The notes under the pieces are model-generated. The model had not been told where the DNA came from. It did no database searches and saw only the letters and a list, made by a program, of their open reading frames with translations. Shown in pieces: positions 54,904 through 64,000 of a stretch of 64,000 nucleotides of DNA. The stretch lies in the NCBI GenBank assembly GCA_903824045.1, contig CAIJVD010000006.1, positions 62,001-126,000 on the forward strand. Direction: 5' to 3'. The DNA comes from an uncultured Chlorobiaceae bacterium. GTDB lineage: Bacteria; Bacteroidota; Chlorobiia; Chlorobiales; Chlorobiaceae. Numbering within the stretch: the first letter of the stretch is position 1; every line of letters starts with the position of its first letter. The position numbers and the translations under genes were made by a program.

Positions 54904-55608
54904 TCAATCCCTGACACAGCGGAGTGATGCGCCAGCGGTTTTTGGCAAAGCATCAAGCGTGATGACAGATGCTGGAAAGTCGAAGGTTGCGCTCCAGGAG
55001 TCGTTTTTAGCGTGTTCTGAGGAGGACCACAGCACTGCATTTTCTCCCTGAAGTCTGAATTTTGCGTTATGCGACTCCCTCAGCCCTACCGGAACAGCCC
55101 TGAAATAGACGGTACGCTCAACACCAAGATGCGGATAGCGCCACTGCAGTGCCTCTGGTGAGTGGATATCCCTATTGGAAACCGGATGGCCGCCGAGTGA
55201 AGTAGCCAGAGTCTTCAGCTCTTTGAGGGTTGGGACATGCCACCCTTTTGGCGCCACTCCTCTCGGGTCATTCACGGCATACCAGTTGTAGAGCAGACCG
55301 CTTTTCTCTCTGTTATGCGGGTCATTGCTGACATAGCACCAGGCGCCCTCTCCCTTTGCAGCCGCGTCAAGCCACTCCTCTGCGGTTTTTGCATGGCGGA
55401 TCGGATCCCCATTGCGGTATCTGGTGACACTCAGGTTGTTTCTCGTCCAGAACTGATTGACAATGTGTACGAAGTTAATTTCACCGTTTTCCGAATCGGC
55501 AGAGCGTACGGCCTCTTCTGCCCCTTCTGCCTTGATTGCGGGAAGTGAGGTGATAACGGTAAGTGCCAGGATAAGCATGCTGAAGATGCTCGTTTTTCTC
55601 TTTCTCAT
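54904..55608 (-). CDS. Fibrobacter succinogenes major paralogous (FISUMP) domain protein, exported
   Basis: GLLYNWYAVNDPRGVAPKGWHVPTLKELKTLATSLGG ... ASLRCVRD; signal peptide. Confidence 0.9.
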   Translation of the reverse strand: MRKRKTSIFSMLILALTVITSLPAIKAEGAEEAVRSADSENGEINFVHIVNQFWTRNNLSVTRYRNGDPIRHAKTAEEWLDAAAKGEGAWCYVSNDPHNREKSGLLYNWYAVNDPRGVAPKGWHVPTLKELKTLATSLGGHPVSNRDIHSPEALQWRYPHLGVERTVYFRAVPVGLRESHNAKFRLQGENAVLWSSSEHAKNDSWSATFDFPASVITLDALPKTAGASLRCVRD

Positions 55609-55784
55609 GGGTATTCTCTGTTTTGTTTTGTGGATGACTGTTTTTCGAAAATGGGGTTGTATCTCGACCTTGTTTCTGAAAACAGAATACCACCCCGACG
55701 CTTAAGCAAGGCTTAACTGAACCTTAAAAGAGAGTGAAAAATGAGGAGTGTGAGCTCAATCGGGGAGTTGCGGCCACGATATGG

Positions 55785-57536
55785 CTACGATATGGAGAGA
55801 ATTTCCTCTTCGAGGAGCTGCTGGTTGTAAAGTTCGGCGTAGAGATGCCCAAGCTGCAGAAGCTCTGCGTGTGTGCCGCTTTCTACAACCATCCCCTCCT
55901 TGAGCACAATGATACGGTCGCAGTTTTTTACCGTAGAGATTCTGTGGCTGATGAGCAGTATGGTTGTATCCGGCAGTTTCTGCAGGAGTCCTTCAAAGAT
56001 ACGCGCCTCCGTGTCGGTGTCGACCGCCGAAAGGGCATCATCGAGCACGAGAAGCTTCGGTTTCCAGGCGATTGCCCTCGCGATGCAGGTCCGCTGTTTC
56101 TGCCCTCCCGAGAGGTTGATTCCTTTTTCACCCAGCATGGTTTCAAGTCCATCGGGAAAATCCTGCACATCATCATAGAGCATGGCAATTCGGCTCGCCT
56201 CCAGGACATTGGCAACATCATGTTCCCGGCTGCCCCAGTTGATATTGTTTTCTATGGAGTCCGAGAAGAGAAAGTTGACCTGGGGGACAAATCCGACAAG
56301 CTCCCGGAGGGTGTTCACCGCCATACTCCTGATGTCGTGACCATCGAGCAGCAGGGAGCCTTCAGCAGGTTCATAGAGTCTCGGGATGAGATTAACCAGG
56401 GTTGTTTTTCCCGACCCCGTAGCGCCGACAATCGCCACTTTCGAACCTGCTTCGATGTCAAGCGTAATGTTTTTCAGGACAGGAGTGCTCTCCTGGCCGG
56501 GGTAGTGAAAACGGACATTCCTAAGTGAGAGTGCCCCGGAAAAGTGTTGTTTGTCAAGAGGGGGAGGCAGCTCCTCGTCTGTTTCGGCCGGAACGCTGAA
56601 GATCTCATTGAGCCGCACCTGGGCGGAGGATGCACGCTGCACAATGCTCGTCACCCAGCCGATCGAGATGATTGGCCAGCTGAGCATCGAGACGTAGACG
56701 ATGAACTGGGCGATGCCCCCGACTGTAATGGTTTTATTGATGACGCCAACCCCGCCTACCCATACGACCGGAAGGAGCGAGAATGCGGTCAGCGAGGTAA
56801 GAAATGCAAAAAAAAGCGCCTGCAGTTTTCCGAGCGCAAGGTTTTTGCTGTAGTACTCCTTGTTGAGGCTCTCAAAGCGCTCAATCTCGAAAAGTTCCCG
56901 GGTATAGCTCTTGACGACCCTGATGCCGGAGAGGTTCTCCTGGATCAGATTTGTTATTGCCCCGTAGCTCTCCTGAATGCTTTTTGAGCGTTTCTGCATG
57001 GAGCTCCCGATCCTGTAAACCGAATAGCTTAAGAGCGGCGCAGGAAGAAGCGCAAAAAAGGTCAGCTTCGGCGACAGTGCTATCATGGCAATCAGTGCAA
57101 AAAAGAGCCTGAAGAAGGTGTTGAGGGAGTACATGATGCCGGGGCCGAGAAACTCTCTGACAGCGTTGAGGTCATTGGAGCCACGGGAGATCAGCTCTCC
57201 GGTGCTCATTGTGTTGTAGAAGCTTCTGGGCAGTTTCTGGAGATGGCGGTAGTAGTCGTTTTTCAGGTCGTACTCGATATAGCGCGAAGCCACAATGATG
57301 TTCTGGCGGACAAGGTAGAGGAAATAGCCGCTCAGGAGGGCGAAGAGAAAGTAGAGGCCGGTATAGCCAAGCACTGTTTGCAGTTCAAAGTGATGGTTCA
57401 TGGTGTCGATGGCCAAGCCGATATATTTTGGGCCGATCACCGCAAAAAGGTTGGTCAGGATGACAAACAGAAACCCCGCAAGCAGATTTTTCCAGTACTT
57501 GAAGAGGTAGGGTTTCAGGCTGAGTAAATTTTTCAT
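55785..57536 (-). CDS. ABC exporter, fused permease/ATPase (MsbA/MDR-like)
   Basis: VAIVGATGSGKTTLVNLIPRLYEP Walker A, LSGGQKQRTCIARAI signature, LLVLDDALSAVD. Confidence 0.95.
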   Translation of the reverse strand: MKNLLSLKPYLFKYWKNLLAGFLFVILTNLFAVIGPKYIGLAIDTMNHHFELQTVLGYTGLYFLFALLSGYFLYLVRQNIIVASRYIEYDLKNDYYRHLQKLPRSFYNTMSTGELISRGSNDLNAVREFLGPGIMYSLNTFFRLFFALIAMIALSPKLTFFALLPAPLLSYSVYRIGSSMQKRSKSIQESYGAITNLIQENLSGIRVVKSYTRELFEIERFESLNKEYYSKNLALGKLQALFFAFLTSLTAFSLLPVVWVGGVGVINKTITVGGIAQFIVYVSMLSWPIISIGWVTSIVQRASSAQVRLNEIFSVPAETDEELPPPLDKQHFSGALSLRNVRFHYPGQESTPVLKNITLDIEAGSKVAIVGATGSGKTTLVNLIPRLYEPAEGSLLLDGHDIRSMAVNTLRELVGFVPQVNFLFSDSIENNINWGSREHDVANVLEASRIAMLYDDVQDFPDGLETMLGEKGINLSGGQKQRTCIARAIAWKPKLLVLDDALSAVDTDTEARIFEGLLQKLPDTTILLISHRISTVKNCDRIIVLKEGMVVESGTHAELLQLGHLYAELYNQQLLEEEILSIS

Positions 57537-57922
57537 CCGTCATGGTTTATTCATGTAGCGGGGGTAATTTATGATATAAACATTACAACGCGAATTATAA
57601 TGCCCTGTAAGAGCGCGGTTACCGTTGATCGTTTACGGGCAATCCTTTTCATCGCCGGCTGCTAACCGGTAGCGTTTTTGAAGCTCGATTCGTTTAAGCT
57701 GTCAATACACAAGCTGCCAAAGAGAGCGTAACTCTTCGCAAGAAGAAACTCACCGGGATTTTTTTTGAGTGGATGGAAAAATACGTTATGGGTGGCGGAC
57801 AAGGCAAAGCTGCCGCGTTTGACTTTTACGGGATTATTTATTAAAGTACGCTTAAAGCCTACCTAACTCGTTTTTTTTGCTTTGCCTGATCGCTTTTTCG
57901 CAGTAATTTTACCATACGATAT

Positions 57923-60367
57923 ATGAGCAAAGCTTATCCGCCTTTCTTTCAGGATCCGCTTGTATCTCCGATTGACAGTTCAGTTTTTTCCCTCTTTGAA
58001 TCTTTTCCCGAGCCGGTTTTTATTATGGATCCCACGGGGGTGATCCTTAAAGGGAATGCGGCTTTAGCTGCAAGGTTCAGCATGCGGCCAGAAGAGTGCC
58101 TCGGCTCAAACGTATACGATCTGCTTTCAGGTGTTCTTCAAAAGCCCGAGATTGCAGAGTTGCGAAGGCAAAAGGCTCAAGAGGTACTGCAAACCGGGAA
58201 AGCGCATATTTTTGACGACAAGCATGATGGTCAAACATATCGTTCAACCGTTTTCCCGATTCGCTCCTCTGAAGGCCAGGTCACTCATCTCTTTGTTTTC
58301 GCTCAGGATATCACTGATATCGCTGATTTAGCCCAAAAAGCTCGGCTCTTTAACAAGAACATCATCACTGCTATTCCCGGCACCTTTTTTGTGCTTGATG
58401 CAGACGGGAAGTTTATTGCATGGAACGATCGAATGCGAGAGATGAACTGCAGCAGGAGTGAGCCTGAGATGCTGGAGAGTTTTGTGACGGAGTCTGTCCA
58501 CCCGGATGATAGGGCTGGTTTGATCGGGCAGTTACAGGATGTCATGCATACTGGGCAGGAACAGGGCTGCGAATTCCGGGTTATGCTTCAAGAAAAAAAG
58601 GCAGAAAAGTGGTACCTGATTACCGTAAACAGAGTCATGCTTGGCGGCAATCTCTTTCTTATCGGTGTAGAGGTCGATATCACCGAGCGCAAGCAGAATG
58701 ACGGAATTGCAGCTTTTCGTACACAGCTTCTCAGCCAGGTTGCGGTCGAATCTGTTGAGAAATTGCTCCTCACAACGGTTAATGAGGCTGAACGACTGAC
58801 TCGAAGCCGTATAGGTGTTTGTCATATTATTGAGGGAGAGCTTGCTGCCTCTTCGATGCAGGTACTCTCAACGAATCTGCTTCGAAATATGAGAGAGCAT
58901 GCTGTTCCCGATGGTCATCCTCATCCTTCAATGCATAAGGGGACGTTCTGGGCTGAGGTCATAAGCGAGAAAAGCGCGGTCATCAATAACAACTGCAACA
59001 CCGAGGCAGAGCGCACTTCTCGCCCGCATAATCACCCTGGTGTTCTGCGAAAGCTCGTAGTGCCGCTCATCCGCGATGAAAAAGTCATCGCAGTGATAGG
59101 GGTCGGAAACAAGCCTGAGGATTACGATGAGAATGACAGCCGTATCATCGCGCTGCTGGCCGATTTGGCATGGGATATTGTTGCCAAAAAGCATGCTGAA
59201 AATGAGCAGAAAAAGCTGTATGAGCAGTTACTGCACTCACAGAAAATGGAGATGGTCGGTCAACTCGCCGGCGGCATTGCCCACGACTTCAATAACATGC
59301 TTGCCATTATTCTCGGCCATGCGGAAATCGGCCTCGAAAAGGCAGACGCCGCGCATGCTGATCTTGAGGTCATCCTGAGAGCCGCCCACCGCTCAGCAGA
59401 GATTATCCGTCAATTGTTGAGTTTTGCCAGAAAACAGCAGATTTCACCCAAGGTCGTCACCCTGAACACGGTTATTACCGAGATCATTCCGATGCTGCGC
59501 CGATTGCTGGGAGAGCAGATAGCCATCGATTGGAAGCCGGATAATCTCAACCGGCAAGTGAAAATCGATCCGATGCAGGTCGGCCAGATTCTCGTCAATC
59601 TTTGTGTCAACGCCCGGGATGCAATTGATGGTGATGGCGTTATCGCTATTGAAACCTCCCTGCACAGCGTGATCGACATCAAGAGCAATGATCAACAGCC
59701 TTGCACAACGCCGGGAGAGTACATCATGCTTGCAGTCACCGACAACGGAGAGGGCATCTGCGCCGACGTCCTGCCTCATATTTTTGAACCATTCTTCACG
59801 ACCAAGGAGGTGGGGAAAGGAACCGGGCTTGGTCTTTCGACCGTCTATGGTATAGCAAGGCAGAATCATGGGTTTGTCGACTGCCATAGCAAACCCGGAG
59901 GTGACACAGCAGTCAGAGTGTTTTTTCCGGCATTTGTAGAGAGGGTCAGCAAGATTCAAAAGGACCAGCTAAGCTTGCATCTCAATGATGGCAAGGGAAA
60001 AATACTCATCGTTGATGATGAACCCAATATCCTGTCGCTCTGCCAGTCAATACTTGAAAGAGCCGGCTTTACTGTCATCACTGCCTCTTCACCCAATGAA
60101 GCGATCCGCCTTGTCGAAGAATATACAGGCTCTGTTGAGCTGCTTCTGACCGATGTCGTCATCCCGGGCATGAATGGCGTTGAGCTCTCCAGAAAGCTTC
60201 AGTCACTAAATCCTGAGCTTAAAACACTCTTCATGTCTGCCTATACCCCCGACTATATTTCCCGGTTTGGAGGGATTAATGATAAAATATGCTTCTTGCA
60301 AAAGCCATTCACACCGGCAATGTTGGTAGACAAGATCCGCCCCATGCTTCCCTATCGCGCGGTGTAG
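57923..60367 (+). CDS. PAS/GAF hybrid sensor histidine kinase with C-terminal receiver domain
   Basis: PAS-like N-terminus, GAF-like 260-410, GGIAHDFNNMLAIILGHAEI H-box, GKGTGLGLSTVYGIARQ, KILIVDDEPNILSLCQ receiver. Confidence 0.93.
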   Translation: MSKAYPPFFQDPLVSPIDSSVFSLFESFPEPVFIMDPTGVILKGNAALAARFSMRPEECLGSNVYDLLSGVLQKPEIAELRRQKAQEVLQTGKAHIFDDKHDGQTYRSTVFPIRSSEGQVTHLFVFAQDITDIADLAQKARLFNKNIITAIPGTFFVLDADGKFIAWNDRMREMNCSRSEPEMLESFVTESVHPDDRAGLIGQLQDVMHTGQEQGCEFRVMLQEKKAEKWYLITVNRVMLGGNLFLIGVEVDITERKQNDGIAAFRTQLLSQVAVESVEKLLLTTVNEAERLTRSRIGVCHIIEGELAASSMQVLSTNLLRNMREHAVPDGHPHPSMHKGTFWAEVISEKSAVINNNCNTEAERTSRPHNHPGVLRKLVVPLIRDEKVIAVIGVGNKPEDYDENDSRIIALLADLAWDIVAKKHAENEQKKLYEQLLHSQKMEMVGQLAGGIAHDFNNMLAIILGHAEIGLEKADAAHADLEVILRAAHRSAEIIRQLLSFARKQQISPKVVTLNTVITEIIPMLRRLLGEQIAIDWKPDNLNRQVKIDPMQVGQILVNLCVNARDAIDGDGVIAIETSLHSVIDIKSNDQQPCTTPGEYIMLAVTDNGEGICADVLPHIFEPFFTTKEVGKGTGLGLSTVYGIARQNHGFVDCHSKPGGDTAVRVFFPAFVERVSKIQKDQLSLHLNDGKGKILIVDDEPNILSLCQSILERAGFTVITASSPNEAIRLVEEYTGSVELLLTDVVIPGMNGVELSRKLQSLNPELKTLFMSAYTPDYISRFGGINDKICFLQKPFTPAMLVDKIRPMLPYRAV

Positions 60368-60557
60368 ATGGCACTCTGAGCGCGTTGTTGCGCGATGAGC
60401 GGCGGCATCGCAACGTTGGAATTCTCCGTGAGAGCGGTACATTACCCTATATGATTCTACGACGCGCCTTCTGCCCTATTTGTGCCTTTATTGGATAAGT
60501 TGATTTTAGAAGGTTACTTAAGGCGCTAATCTCCGGATTTCACCACTACCACCGTCT

Positions 60558-60959
60558 ATGGCATTCGATTCAAACAGGAACTACTACTCCATTGGCGAAG
60601 TGAGCAGGATCGCCGGGGTACCTTCCTATCTTCTCAGGTACTGGGAGAGCTTTTTCAACGAGCTTGCACCGGCAAGGGATACACGGGGAAATCGCCGCTA
60701 CACCAACCGCGATATCGCCATGGTGCTCAATATCAAGGAGCTCGTCCATGAGCAGGGCTACAAGCTTGGAAAGGCCAGTGAGCTGGTGAAGGGCGCGGTG
60801 CGCAGCACAGCGGAGGATCGAAAGACATCAGAGCTTCTCAAGCTGCAGAAGCAGATCGGCCAGGAGAAGAAGCGCGGAACGGTAATTTCGGAACGAAGGA
60901 TGCAGCTCCTTAAAGAGATAAAAGGGGAGGTGGAGGATATACTGCAGATGCTTGGGTAG
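60558..60959 (+). CDS. MerR family transcriptional regulator
   Basis: YYSIGEVSRIAGVPSYLLRYWESFFNELAPARDTRGNRRYTNRDIAMV. Confidence 0.93.
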   Translation: MAFDSNRNYYSIGEVSRIAGVPSYLLRYWESFFNELAPARDTRGNRRYTNRDIAMVLNIKELVHEQGYKLGKASELVKGAVRSTAEDRKTSELLKLQKQIGQEKKRGTVISERRMQLLKEIKGEVEDILQMLG

Positions 60960-60986
60960 CGATATGCAATTGATAGCAGAGAAAAC

Positions 60987-61018
60987 AAAAAACCGGCGTT
61001 CAGCCGGTTTTCTGTTTT
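60987..61018. terminator. Bidirectional terminator between merR and fmoA
   Basis: aaaaaaccggcgttcagccggttttctgtttt. Confidence 0.75.
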
Positions 61019-61034
61019 AAAAGAGATGTTGCGC

Positions 61035-62135
61035 TTACTGAGCGTAGAGCACTTCGAACTGACCCGTGCCGCCTTTGCAGACATGCTCGACCCAGCGTGC
61101 ATAAGCTCCACCGCCCCAGCGATACTCCTCAAGATTCTGTGAACGGAACTGAGGTGCTGCATAGCGAACCTTGTAGCCCTTTGGCAGAACGATTTTCAGC
61201 TGGGTGTCCACAGTGAAGTCGTTCGACTTTCCAACCATGCCATGGTGTACAAGCGGGATGAGCGGGTGGTTCAGGATTCTGCGGAGACCGCCGCCTGCAT
61301 CAACCGATACGCCAGGGAAGTCGCCGTCAACCTTGACCTCAATGCCCTGTGAATCGGAGCGGAAGCCTGCTTCGACCGATGCTGGTCTGTTGAGCTTGTC
61401 TGCCGGGAAGAGTTCTGCCCAGCGAGCGATCGAATCAACGATACCCGATCCGCCGTGTGAGAAACGCCATCTTGTGACGCCGACAGGGCCTTTTGCACCG
61501 CTCTCGGTGCCGATGCTGTTTACTTCAACCCTTGAGATGCTCTGGCCGCCTTCGTTAAGCGCGGTAAAGGCAGGTCCGATAAACCAGAAGTCACGGATCC
61601 AGTCATTAAAAGCGCCGTTGGTCTGCATGGAGCGCATGGTGCCTTCCCAGGTGTCGATAAGATCGTTGTTGTCGAGGGGCACCTTCATGATGATGTCATG
61701 GAACTGGCGACCCTGCATGTAAATGGGATTCGGAACATTTCTGCGGACTGCGTCGGAGCGATAGTAGAAGAGGTTGACGACAGATCCTTCGAAGGAGAAA
61801 GAGTGGGAGAAGTCGCCGACTGATACGGTACCTTCGCCGACAGCGATTCTTCTTTCCTTGGTCTCATTGGCGATGTCAGCCTCGATAACCAGTTTGCTTT
61901 TTGTGCTGTCAACAATCGACTCGATGACGGCCGACATCCTGACGAAACCCTTGGCGGGATCGAGAGGCTTTACATCAATCTTGATGTTACAGTCTGCCGG
62001 CAGCAGCGGAAGTGCAGGCGGCACGTTTACTTTTGCGCGGCATTTTACCTTGCCCCAGGAGCTTGAACCGCCCTCAAGTACGATTTCGTAATCGGAGTGT
62101 GCGGTGGTGGTGTCTTTTGTGCCGAAAAGAGCCAT
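61035..62135 (-). CDS. fmoA: Fenna-Matthews-Olson bacteriochlorophyll a protein
   Basis: 366 aa; MALFGTKDTTTAHSDYEIVLEGGSSSWGKVKCRAKVNVPPALPLLPADCNIK ... recognised FMO sequence. Confidence 0.98.
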   Translation of the reverse strand: MALFGTKDTTTAHSDYEIVLEGGSSSWGKVKCRAKVNVPPALPLLPADCNIKIDVKPLDPAKGFVRMSAVIESIVDSTKSKLVIEADIANETKERRIAVGEGTVSVGDFSHSFSFEGSVVNLFYYRSDAVRRNVPNPIYMQGRQFHDIIMKVPLDNNDLIDTWEGTMRSMQTNGAFNDWIRDFWFIGPAFTALNEGGQSISRVEVNSIGTESGAKGPVGVTRWRFSHGGSGIVDSIARWAELFPADKLNRPASVEAGFRSDSQGIEVKVDGDFPGVSVDAGGGLRRILNHPLIPLVHHGMVGKSNDFTVDTQLKIVLPKGYKVRYAAPQFRSQNLEEYRWGGGAYARWVEHVCKGGTGQFEVLYAQ

Positions 62136-62289
62136 AGTGATTTCTCCTTTTTCTAATGGCGTTGAAATTGGATATTTTCAGGAAGTCGCCTACAAGTTCA
62201 TTCCTGTTAAATAACAGCTTGTCATAAATTTAAAGAATAATAATCAATAAATAAAGCAAAATATCACTCTGCAATCCTTTCATCGCCAG

Positions 62290-63927
62290 ATGCCTTCACT
62301 ATCCTCCGCAGTCGATCGGCTGACCGGTTCCCGTTATGCGCCGTCGCTTCTCTCCGGCCTTCTTCTCGGCATTTCGTTTCCCTCTTACCCCTTTATTCGT
62401 CTTGAGCTTCTTGCATGGATAGCGCTTGTGCCCATGCTTCTCGCCTTCCGAAGCGAGATGCGCCCCGCAGAGTTTTTCAGGCGCACCTGGCTCTCGATGC
62501 TGCTCTTTTGCAGTATTGCCTTGTGGTGGGTCTCGCTTGCAACCTTTCCTGGCGGGGTTATGACCATTCTCTGGCAGTCGCTCTCGATGATTGTACCGCT
62601 TCTCTTTTTTTATGCGATCCGCCGACAGGCCGGTTACCGCTTTGCCCTTTTTTCTCTTCCCTTCATCTGGGTTGCATGGGAGTGGGCCTACATGCAGCAG
62701 GATCTGTCGCTCGGATGGCTGACCCTCGGCAACTCGCAGGCTAACCTTTCTGCGATGATCCAGTACGCCGATGTTGCAGGTGTCTGGGGGGTAAGCTTTT
62801 GGCTTGTCAGCTTCAATGTGCTCGCCGTTCTCGCCATCACCGGAAGCCGACAGGACAGGGTTAGGGTGGCTGTGGTAATGGCGCTTATGATTGCCGCGCC
62901 TCTTTTTTACGGGGTGGTGATCTTTCAGGGAGGGAGTCCACTGCCTCCGGGCGGTCAGCAGCAGCTTCGCGTTACGCTTGTGCAGCCCGATATCGACCCG
63001 CATGAAAAATGGGGCAGAAATAATAATAGCTCCATCATGGAGCGCTACCGTCGCCTTACCACCCGGGCGGTTCGCCAGGAGAGGCCTGAACTCATTCTCT
63101 GGCCCGAAACTGCAATCCCGTTCTATATTCTCGATGTACCCTATGCCGATGAGCTGGCTTCGCTGCGCCAGTCGCTGCGACTGTGGAACACGCCACTTCT
63201 GACCGGCTTTTCGGACATCGTCCGCTATCCCGCTGCCGCGCCAACTTCCGCTGGAAATCCCGGAAAGTATGACTCCATGCGCATGCAGCCTTTCGAGACT
63301 TACAACGCCTCTATGCTGCTCATGCCGGGCAGCGGAGCACCCCAGATCTACCGCAAAATGCGTCTTGTTCCCTTCGCCGAAAGGGTGCCCTATGTCGACT
63401 ATCTACCCTGGCTTGGTACCTTCAATCTCTCGCTTGCGGGTATCAGCAGCTGGGGGAAGGGGAGCGAGAGCTCGGTCATGGAACTTCGCTCTTCGCGCAA
63501 CGGCCGTGTGGTTACGGCCAATATCATCTGTTACGAGTCGATTTTTCCCGGTCTCGTCACGGAGTTTGTCCGCAAAGGGGCGCGATTCCTGACGCTTGTG
63601 ACTAATGACGGGTGGTATGCAATGTCCTACGGCCCCTACCAGCATCTTGCCATCGCCAGGTTCCGCTGCATCGAGAACCGCCGGGCGATGGCACGCTGCG
63701 CCAATACCGGCATCACCGCTTTTATCGACAAATTCGGTCGTATCTCTGCTGAAATCCCCTGGTGGCAGGAGGGCACGCTTACGGCTGAGGTGCCACTGGA
63801 AAGTCACCTGACCTTCTATACCCGAAACCCCGACCTGCTTCCCAAAGCCGCCTCGGTAATCTCGATGCTGCTCTTTGCGGGAGCCTTTCTGAAAAGAGGG
63901 AAAAAAGCTACAGCCCGTAGGCCTTGA
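62290..63927 (+). CDS. lnt: Apolipoprotein N-acyltransferase
   Basis: LILWPETAIPF, NIICYESIFPGLVTEFVRKGARFLTLVTNDGWY; N-terminal multi-TM region. Confidence 0.94.
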   Translation: MPSLSSAVDRLTGSRYAPSLLSGLLLGISFPSYPFIRLELLAWIALVPMLLAFRSEMRPAEFFRRTWLSMLLFCSIALWWVSLATFPGGVMTILWQSLSMIVPLLFFYAIRRQAGYRFALFSLPFIWVAWEWAYMQQDLSLGWLTLGNSQANLSAMIQYADVAGVWGVSFWLVSFNVLAVLAITGSRQDRVRVAVVMALMIAAPLFYGVVIFQGGSPLPPGGQQQLRVTLVQPDIDPHEKWGRNNNSSIMERYRRLTTRAVRQERPELILWPETAIPFYILDVPYADELASLRQSLRLWNTPLLTGFSDIVRYPAAAPTSAGNPGKYDSMRMQPFETYNASMLLMPGSGAPQIYRKMRLVPFAERVPYVDYLPWLGTFNLSLAGISSWGKGSESSVMELRSSRNGRVVTANIICYESIFPGLVTEFVRKGARFLTLVTNDGWYAMSYGPYQHLAIARFRCIENRRAMARCANTGITAFIDKFGRISAEIPWWQEGTLTAEVPLESHLTFYTRNPDLLPKAASVISMLLFAGAFLKRGKKATARRP

Positions 63928-64000
63928 TTTTGCGGTAGAGGGTTCGTTCGGTGATGCCCAGCGCACTGGCGGTTTTGCGCTTGTTGCCCAGGCAGCTCGC
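63908..64000 (-). CDS. C-terminus of an NtrC/Fis-family (sigma-54 activator-type) regulator, truncated by the window edge
   Basis: Minus strand ASCLGNKRKTASALGITERTLYRKIKAYGL*; Fis-type HTH. Confidence 0.8.
   Translation of the reverse strand, partial: ASCLGNKRKTASALGITERTLYRKIKAYGL

Noticed and set aside
57541-57922. Possible riboswitch in the leader of the hybrid kinase
   Set aside because: No recognisable known aptamer consensus on inspection; only noted as an unusually long leader

Overview
The window is a roughly 64 kb chromosomal segment of a green sulfur bacterium (Chlorobiaceae). The assignment rests on fmoA (Fenna-Matthews-Olson protein, 61035-62135 -), a Mg-chelatase H subunit, a BchG/BchK-type (bacterio)chlorophyll synthase, chlorobial 2[4Fe-4S] ferredoxins and a TrxR-type ferredoxin-NADP reductase. 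Most of it is housekeeping or photosynthetic chromosome: guaB, an RND efflux operon, msrBA, hldD, hisC, pth, hppA, a two-component system, ppk2, hisF, menA, aguB/aguA, mdh, rpmA/rplU, mutS, an ABC exporter, a hybrid kinase and lnt. Four tRNA genes are visible (Ser-GCT, Ser-TGA, Ser-GGA, Val-CAC). I see no rRNA, CRISPR array, intact prophage or IS element. The strongest unexplained signal is at 47.9-48.36 kb. Two tandem, near-identical units each carry a consensus sigma-54 promoter (TGGCACGGTAGTTGCA), about 85-88 nt with two conserved hairpins, and a Rho-independent terminator. They look like duplicated sigma-54-dependent small RNAs, and the architecture resembles the bioinformatically predicted Chlorobi-1 RNA motif. 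Secondary points of interest are an orphan Phd/YefM antitoxin with operator-like palindromes, an att-like scar at tRNA-Ser(GGA), a poly-C-associated TPR pseudogene, a 12-heme cytochrome with a cytochrome b partner, an Asp-rich (TSP3-like) sensor kinase, and a B12-radical SAM protein coupled to mutS. All calls come from reading the sequence and supplied translations. No database search was run.
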